Notes under the pieces: generated by a model
What the model was told of the DNA's origin: nothing
Databases searched by the model: none
The model's input: the letters and a program-made list of their open reading frames with translations, nothing else
Translations under genes and position numbers: made by a program
Assembly: GCA_900541395.1 (NCBI GenBank)
Contig: UQJT01000039.1
Location: 1-21,039, forward strand
From: an uncultured Desulfovibrio sp.
GTDB lineage: Bacteria > Desulfobacterota > Desulfovibrionia > Desulfovibrionales > Desulfovibrionaceae
Direction of reading: 5' to 3'
DNA length: 21,039 nt
Shown: positions 16,699 to 21,039 of the stretch, in pieces
Layout of the letters: each line of letters starts with the position of its first letter
Numbering within the stretch: position 1 is the first letter of the stretch

Positions 16699-18627
16699 AT
16701 GGAACGCCCGATTCCCTCCTCCATTCCCACGACTCCCGGCGTCTATTTGTACAAGGACGCCGGGGGGCGGATCATTTATGTGGGCAAGGCGCGCAATCTG
16801 CGCAAGCGCATCCTGTCCTATTTTCGGCCGCCGGGGCAGCTTACGCCCAAAACCGTGGCTATGATCGGCCACGCGGTCAGCCTGGAAACTCTGAACACCA
16901 CCACGGAAAAGGAAGCTTTGCTGCTTGAGGCGAGCCTGATCAAAAAGCATAGGCCGCATTACAACATCGTGTTGCGGGACGACAAGCAGTACGTGCTGTT
17001 CCGTTTGTCGGAAAAAGAGGATTTTCCCCGACTGGAGATTACCCGCAAGGTGCGCAAGCGAGACGGGGCGCGTTATTTCGGTCCCTTCACCTCAGGCCTG
17101 GCCGCTCGGGAAACCTGGAAGGCCATTCATCGTATTTTTCCTTTGCGTCGCTGCAAAGACAGGGCCATGCGCAACCGCGTCAAGCCTTGTCTATACTATC
17201 ATATCAACATGTGTCCCGCTCCCTGTGTGGGATGCATCACGCCCGAGGCATACGCCGACATCACGCGTAAGGTGACCTTGCTGCTGGAAGGCAAATCGCG
17301 CGAGCTGCTGGACCTGTTGCGGGTCGGCATGGAGCAGTCCGCCGAAGCCCTGGACTTTGAGCGGGCCGCCGAATTGCGCGATCAGATCCGGGCCGTCGAA
17401 AAGACCATCGAGCGCCAGGGGGTGGTTTTGCCCGGAGGCGGCGATCTGGACGTGCTGGGCCTGGCCACCCGCCCGGACGGTCTGGCTTTGGGCATGGTAT
17501 ACGTACGCCAGGGCGTGCTGATCGACCGAGCCACGTTTTTCTGGCCGGGGCTGGGCTTGGAGGAGGCGGGCGAACTCATCTGGAGCTTTCTCAGCCAGTT
17601 TTACGGCCCTGCCAGCGCTATTCCGCCCCGCGTCGTGGTCCCCTGGTTGCCTGGGACCGATGCGGGCGCGCGGTCGGAAGAAGACGGCGCTTCGGGCGAA
17701 GCGTTCGGCACGTCGGCCGATGCTGACGAGCAGGGACCCGACGCGGAAAATACTCACGCCGTCTTGGAAGCGGCCCTGACCGATATGCGCGGCGGCCCGG
17801 TGCATATCGCCGCGCCCCGCAATGCGGATGAACACCGTCTGGTGGACATGGCCAAGAGCAACGCCCGTGAGGCCGCGCGCAGCCGGGCCGATATGCCCAT
17901 TGCGGAACGTCTGGCCATAGTCCTGCATACCGCGGAGCCCGTGCGGCGCATCGAGTGCGTGGACGTATCGCACACCGGAGGCACGGCCACCAAAGTGGGC
18001 GTGGTGGTTTACGACGACGGCAAACCCCTCAAGGATGCCTATCGGGTGTGGAACATCGAGGGCGCCCACGGCGACGATTATGCGGCTCTCACCGACTGGG
18101 CGGCCAAGCGGCTGGAACACGGCGAACCCTGGCCGGACATGGTGCTCGTGGACGGCGGCAAGGGACAGTTGGCCGCCGTGGACAAGGTGTTTCGCGACGC
18201 GTTCGGCCGCGACGAAAACGGCGCGTCCCGGGTTCCCTTTTTTCTGGCGGGCATCGCCAAAGCGCGGGACGAGCGCGGGCACGCCGATCGTCGGGCGGGC
18301 AATGTGGCGGACCGTATTTTTGTGCCGGGCCGCTCCAATCCTTTGCCCCTGCGCGAGGGCTCGGCCGAATTGCTTTTTTTGCAGGCCGTGCGCGACGCGG
18401 CCCACGATTTTTCCATCGGACGGCATCGTCAGGCCCGCGCCCGACAAGCTTTCAGCGGCGAGTTGCAGCGGTTGCCCGGCGTGGGGCCGCATACGGCCCG
18501 TTTGCTGTGGGAGCACTTTGACTCGGTGGAGGCCATGCGTGCAGCCACGCGGGAGGAGATCGCCGCGTTGCCGGGCATAGGTCGCAAGCGGGCGGAAAAG
18601 CTGTGGCAGTCGCTGCAGGGGCTGTAA
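16699..18627 (+). CDS. uvrC: UvrABC excinuclease subunit C
   Basis: Makes both incisions in nucleotide excision repair after UvrA and UvrB find damage. It has 642 residues. Domains in order: GIY-YIG nuclease (GVY at 14-16, YVG at 27-29), a four-cysteine segment (C152, C164, C172, C176) with the spacing reported for the [4Fe-4S] cluster of E. coli UvrC, a UVR motif for UvrB contact (about 205-240), an RNase H-like nuclease (VDVSH with Asp422, VDGGKG with Asp485), and tandem helix-hairpin-helix at the C-terminus. A low-complexity acidic insert of about 35 residues (near 318-353) makes it longer than the usual 610. ATG 16699 fits the family start (PGVYLYKD at 13-20). AGGAGG lies 16 bases upstream, farther than ideal. 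The 59 upstream in-frame codons are repeat sequence and are excluded. Confidence 0.95.
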   Translation: MERPIPSSIPTTPGVYLYKDAGGRIIYVGKARNLRKRILSYFRPPGQLTPKTVAMIGHAVSLETLNTTTEKEALLLEASLIKKHRPHYNIVLRDDKQYVLFRLSEKEDFPRLEITRKVRKRDGARYFGPFTSGLAARETWKAIHRIFPLRRCKDRAMRNRVKPCLYYHINMCPAPCVGCITPEAYADITRKVTLLLEGKSRELLDLLRVGMEQSAEALDFERAAELRDQIRAVEKTIERQGVVLPGGGDLDVLGLATRPDGLALGMVYVRQGVLIDRATFFWPGLGLEEAGELIWSFLSQFYGPASAIPPRVVVPWLPGTDAGARSEEDGASGEAFGTSADADEQGPDAENTHAVLEAALTDMRGGPVHIAAPRNADEHRLVDMAKSNAREAARSRADMPIAERLAIVLHTAEPVRRIECVDVSHTGGTATKVGVVVYDDGKPLKDAYRVWNIEGAHGDDYAALTDWAAKRLEHGEPWPDMVLVDGGKGQLAAVDKVFRDAFGRDENGASRVPFFLAGIAKARDERGHADRRAGNVADRIFVPGRSNPLPLREGSAELLFLQAVRDAAHDFSIGRHRQARARQAFSGELQRLPGVGPHTARLLWEHFDSVEAMRAATREEIAALPGIGRKRAEKLWQSLQGL

Positions 18628-18656
18628 ATTCTCCGGAACGGTCTTTTGCCCTTCGC

Positions 18657-18685
18657 TTGTCAGTCGGCCCGGCGTCTGGCAGAAT
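18657..18685 (+). promoter_or_regulatory. possible promoter of purH-hflX
   Basis: TTGTCA (18657-18662) and CAGAAT (18680-18685), spacer 17 nt, 32 bp before the purH ATG. The -35 is good and the -10 moderate. Confidence 0.4.
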
Positions 18686-18717
18686 GCCGCCACATTCGCC
18701 AATCAGGGGGCATTAGT

Positions 18718-19320
18718 ATGGACGTATTGCCGATTAAACGCGCGCTTTTGAGCGTAACGCACAAGGATGGACTGGCGGAGTTCGCCGCCTTTTTGCACGG
18801 CCGGGGCGTGGAGCTGGTATCCACCGGCGGCACTATGAGATTTTTGAAGGAACAGGGCTTGCCTGTGACGGCGGTCAGCGAGGTTACGGGTTTTCCGGAA
18901 ATCCTTGACGGTCGCGTCAAGACACTGAACCCTCGTATCCACGGGGGCATTCTCGCGGACAAGGACAACCCCGCGCACCTGGCCACGCTGGCCGAACACG
19001 GCATCACCCCCTTCGATCTGGTATGCGTCAATCTCTATGATTTTGCCTCGGCGTTGGAAAAGAAGCTGCCGGTGCGGAATATGGTGGAGGAAATCGATAT
19101 CGGAGGCCCCTGCCTGCTGCGCGCCACGGCCAAGAATTACCACAGCGTGCTGGTGCTGCCGGACCCCGCGTATTACGGCGAGGCCATGAAACAGTTGGAA
19201 CAGGGGGGCGTGGATTTAGCCTTCCGTCAGCGCATGGCCGCGCGGACTTTCCGACTTACTTCGCGCTATGACGACATGATCGCCACTTGGCTGGAATCCG
19301 TGGCGGAGGCGACGCTATAG
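18718..19320 (+). CDS. purH: IMP cyclohydrolase (stand-alone PurH N-terminal domain)
   Basis: Closes the ring of FAICAR to give IMP, the last step of purine synthesis. At 200 residues it holds only the MGS-like cyclohydrolase domain of bifunctional PurH (about 520 residues). Motifs are STGGT (35-39), GFPEILDGRVKTLNPRIHGGI (58-78), VNLYDF and EEIDIGGPCLLRATAKN. The frame ends at a stop after the domain, and the next gene is hflX, so the AICAR transformylase domain is not lost by frameshift here. It must be encoded elsewhere or replaced by another enzyme. ATG 18718 is chosen because AGGGGG (18705-18710) is seven bases upstream; the frame is open from 18646 but without family similarity. It overlaps the hflX frame at its 3' end. 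Confidence 0.94.
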   Translation: MDVLPIKRALLSVTHKDGLAEFAAFLHGRGVELVSTGGTMRFLKEQGLPVTAVSEVTGFPEILDGRVKTLNPRIHGGILADKDNPAHLATLAEHGITPFDLVCVNLYDFASALEKKLPVRNMVEEIDIGGPCLLRATAKNYHSVLVLPDPAYYGEAMKQLEQGGVDLAFRQRMAARTFRLTSRYDDMIATWLESVAEATL

Positions 19321-21038
19321 CCGCCCGGGTCGAAGGCCGCACGGCCGGGCTCAAGCCCAGCGAACTCAAGGCGCTGTCCCGTTTGGGACAGCGCCGCTAT
19401 AGTCCGCGCGGAGGCTACAGCGTGGAGCAGGCGCGGGAATTGGCCGCACTGTCGCGCCTGTTGTCGCGCCAGATCGGCCTTATCGTGGATCGTCAGGGTC
19501 GGGTGGAACTGGTGCTGGTAGGCGACGCGAATTCCATTCTTATTCCTGAATTGCCTCGCGCCCGGACCGGAGCGGGCCGCTTGCGCGGCCTGCGTCTTCT
19601 GCACACCCATCTGACGCCCGACGGTCTGACCCATGAAGACCTTATGGATCTTCTTTTTCTGCGTCTGGACAGTGTGGGCGTGTTGACGGTGGATGCTTTC
19701 GGCGGCCCCTTTCAATTTCAGTCCGCCCATCTGCTGCCGCCCTCGCCCGAAGGAACGACCGGCGCGACGGACGAGCCCTATCGGGTGGAGCCCCTGCGGG
19801 CCTGGGACCGGGTGGACAACGATTTCACGGCCGAAGCCGAAACCCTGGAAGACGAACTGGGGCGGGTGGTGGACCACGCCCGTCAGGCCGGGGAGGGCGT
19901 TCGGGCCGTGCTGGTGTCGGTGGCGGCTCTGCCCAAGCCGGTGCAGGAACGGCACTTGGCCGAACTGGCCGAGTTGGCCCGCACGGCAGGCGTGACGGTG
20001 ACGGGTTCCCTGATCCAACGGGTGGCCGATGTGCATCCCCGTCACATACTGAGCCAGACCAAACTTGCGGAACTGGAGGTGCTGGCTCTGCGGGGCCAGG
20101 CGTCGCTTATTGTGTTCGACGGAGAATTGTCGCCCGCTCAATTGCACAGCCTGGCCGAATTGACCGAACGCAAGGTACTGGACCGCACTCAGCTTATTCT
20201 GGACATTTTCGCGCAACACGCCACCACTCGGGCGGGCAAGCTGCAGGTGGAAATGGCTCAGCTTAAGTATACCTTGCCCCGGCTGGTGGGCAAGAATCGG
20301 GCTATGGACCGTCTGATGGGCGGCATCGGCGGACGTGGACCCGGTGAAACCAAACTGGAGACCGACCGCCGTCGTATCCGGGAACGCATGACCCGCATCC
20401 GTAAGGAACTGGACGCGTTGCGTCGACAGCGAGCCTACACGCGGGGACGGCGCTCCCGTCAGGGTTTGCCTCTGGCCGCTCTGGTGGGCTACACCAACGC
20501 GGGCAAGTCCACTTTGCTCAACGCGCTGACCAGGGCCGACGTGCCGGCCGAAAACAAGTTGTTCGCCACTTTGGACCCCACTACGAGGCGTCTGCGTTTC
20601 CCCAAGGAACGCGAATTGGTATTGGCCGATACCGTGGGGTTTATCCGCAATCTGCCCAAGGAACTGGTGGAGGCTTTCCGCGCCACGCTTGAGGAACTGG
20701 AGGCCGCCGATTTGCTGCTGCATGTGGTGGACGCCTCCCATCCTGAACTGGACGCCCAGCTCCAGGCCGTGGACAGTATTTTGGCCGATCTGGATCTGAC
20801 GGGTATTCCGCGCGTTATGCTGCTCAACAAATGGGATGCGGCGGACGAGGACACGCGGGCCGCCCTGCTGGCGGCGCATCCCGATGCATTGCCCGTGTCG
20901 GCCCTGACGGGCAAGGGGCTGGATGCGGCCGCCCGCGTTATGGAGCGCCGCCTGTTCGACCCGACGGACGACGACGCGGCCCTGCGGGCCGCGCGTGAAT
21001 CGTCGACGAAAGTCGGCGATTCCGAAAAGCACGAGTAG
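19287..21038 (+). CDS. hflX: GTPase HflX, long form with N-terminal extension
   Basis: Ribosome-binding GTPase that in E. coli splits stalled ribosomes. It has up to 583 residues, against about 426 in E. coli. The HflX N-terminal domain begins near residue 207 (VLVSVAALP), then KLQVEMAQLKY and GGRGPGETKLETDRRRI, and the G domain with G1 GYTNAGKST (401-409), G3 DTVGF (448-452) and G4 NKWD (514-517). The first about 200 residues are an extension containing H106-T-H108 and T115-x-x-D118, like a JAMM/RadC metal site. The start is unsettled. TTG 19287 is the first possible codon and has no ribosome binding site. The only good one, GGAGG 19305-19309, is seven bases before an in-frame ATA at 19317 that overlaps the purH TAG. 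Both overlap purH, so coupling is likely. TAG is at 21036-21038. Confidence 0.92.
   Translation: MAGIRGGGDAIAARVEGRTAGLKPSELKALSRLGQRRYSPRGGYSVEQARELAALSRLLSRQIGLIVDRQGRVELVLVGDANSILIPELPRARTGAGRLRGLRLLHTHLTPDGLTHEDLMDLLFLRLDSVGVLTVDAFGGPFQFQSAHLLPPSPEGTTGATDEPYRVEPLRAWDRVDNDFTAEAETLEDELGRVVDHARQAGEGVRAVLVSVAALPKPVQERHLAELAELARTAGVTVTGSLIQRVADVHPRHILSQTKLAELEVLALRGQASLIVFDGELSPAQLHSLAELTERKVLDRTQLILDIFAQHATTRAGKLQVEMAQLKYTLPRLVGKNRAMDRLMGGIGGRGPGETKLETDRRRIRERMTRIRKELDALRRQRAYTRGRRSRQGLPLAALVGYTNAGKSTLLNALTRADVPAENKLFATLDPTTRRLRFPKERELVLADTVGFIRNLPKELVEAFRATLEELEAADLLLHVVDASHPELDAQLQAVDSILADLDLTGIPRVMLLNKWDAADEDTRAALLAAHPDALPVSALTGKGLDAAARVMERRLFDPTDDDAALRAARESSTKVGDSEKHE
19305..19309 (+). 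promoter_or_regulatory. ribosome binding site apparently for hflX
   Basis: GGAGG inside the end of purH, seven bases before ATA at 19317-19319, which is in the hflX frame. No ATG, GTG or TTG in that frame lies within 5-12 bases of it. Confidence 0.5.
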
Positions 21039-21039
21039 G

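Noticed and set aside
17640..17760. Possible frameshift or foreign insertion inside uvrC
   Set aside because: The low-complexity acidic stretch stays in frame, has the composition of the gene and lies between domains, so it is a linker expansion.

Overview
The window looks like an origin-proximal piece of a G+C-rich bacterial chromosome, most likely from the Desulfovibrionaceae (formerly deltaproteobacteria). This is inferred from gene families, not from a search. The supporting points are parABS, a monofunctional heptose-7-phosphate kinase after parB, a purH reduced to its IMP-cyclohydrolase domain, a long-form HflX, and an AspRS with the residues of the non-discriminating type. Most coding sequence is G+C-rich, but roughly the first 1.9 kb (parS cluster and parA) is clearly A+T-rich. 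The glycan gene at 4.4-5.4 kb is also poorer in G+C than its neighbours.

Layout. Bases 1-1078 hold no confident gene. They carry three perfect parS sites (one inside a terminator-like palindrome), dispersed repeats and one possible 24-codon ORF. parA (1079-1858) and parB (2244-3242) follow, separated by an unusual repeat-filled gap of about 385 bp. parB overlaps rfaE1 (heptose kinase) by 8 bp. A WbsX/GH99-like glycan gene (4362-5396), flanked by repeats, converges on a minus-strand secreted metallophosphoesterase (5718-7106). Next, on the minus strand, is a translation and tRNA cluster transcribed as hisS-aspS-def-fmt-rsmB, with a good promoter before hisS. Divergent from it is a NYN-domain putative ribonuclease with its own promoter and terminator. 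The right end is a plus-strand series: purF, uvrC, purH (IMPCH domain only) and hflX.

How the genes fit together. ParA, ParB and parS form a chromosome segregation system. rfaE1 feeds ADP-heptose synthesis for lipopolysaccharide, and the WbsX-like gene may act on surface polysaccharide. hisS and aspS charge tRNAs, fmt formylates initiator Met-tRNA, def removes the formyl group from new proteins, and rsmB methylates 16S rRNA. purF and purH are the first and last steps of IMP synthesis; uvrC is DNA repair; hflX is a ribosome-associated GTPase.

The least explained signals are: (1) a family of composite palindromic intergenic repeats, with a 22-bp module of fixed spacing, that lies between parA and parB, on both sides of the WbsX gene and directly at the uvrC translation start; (2) a JAMM/RadC-like HxH...TxxD motif in the N-terminal extension of HflX; (3) a hflX start with no canonical start codon near its only good ribosome binding site; (4) a parS site nested in a terminator-like hairpin. 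No tRNA, rRNA, CRISPR array, insertion sequence or recognisable riboswitch was seen.
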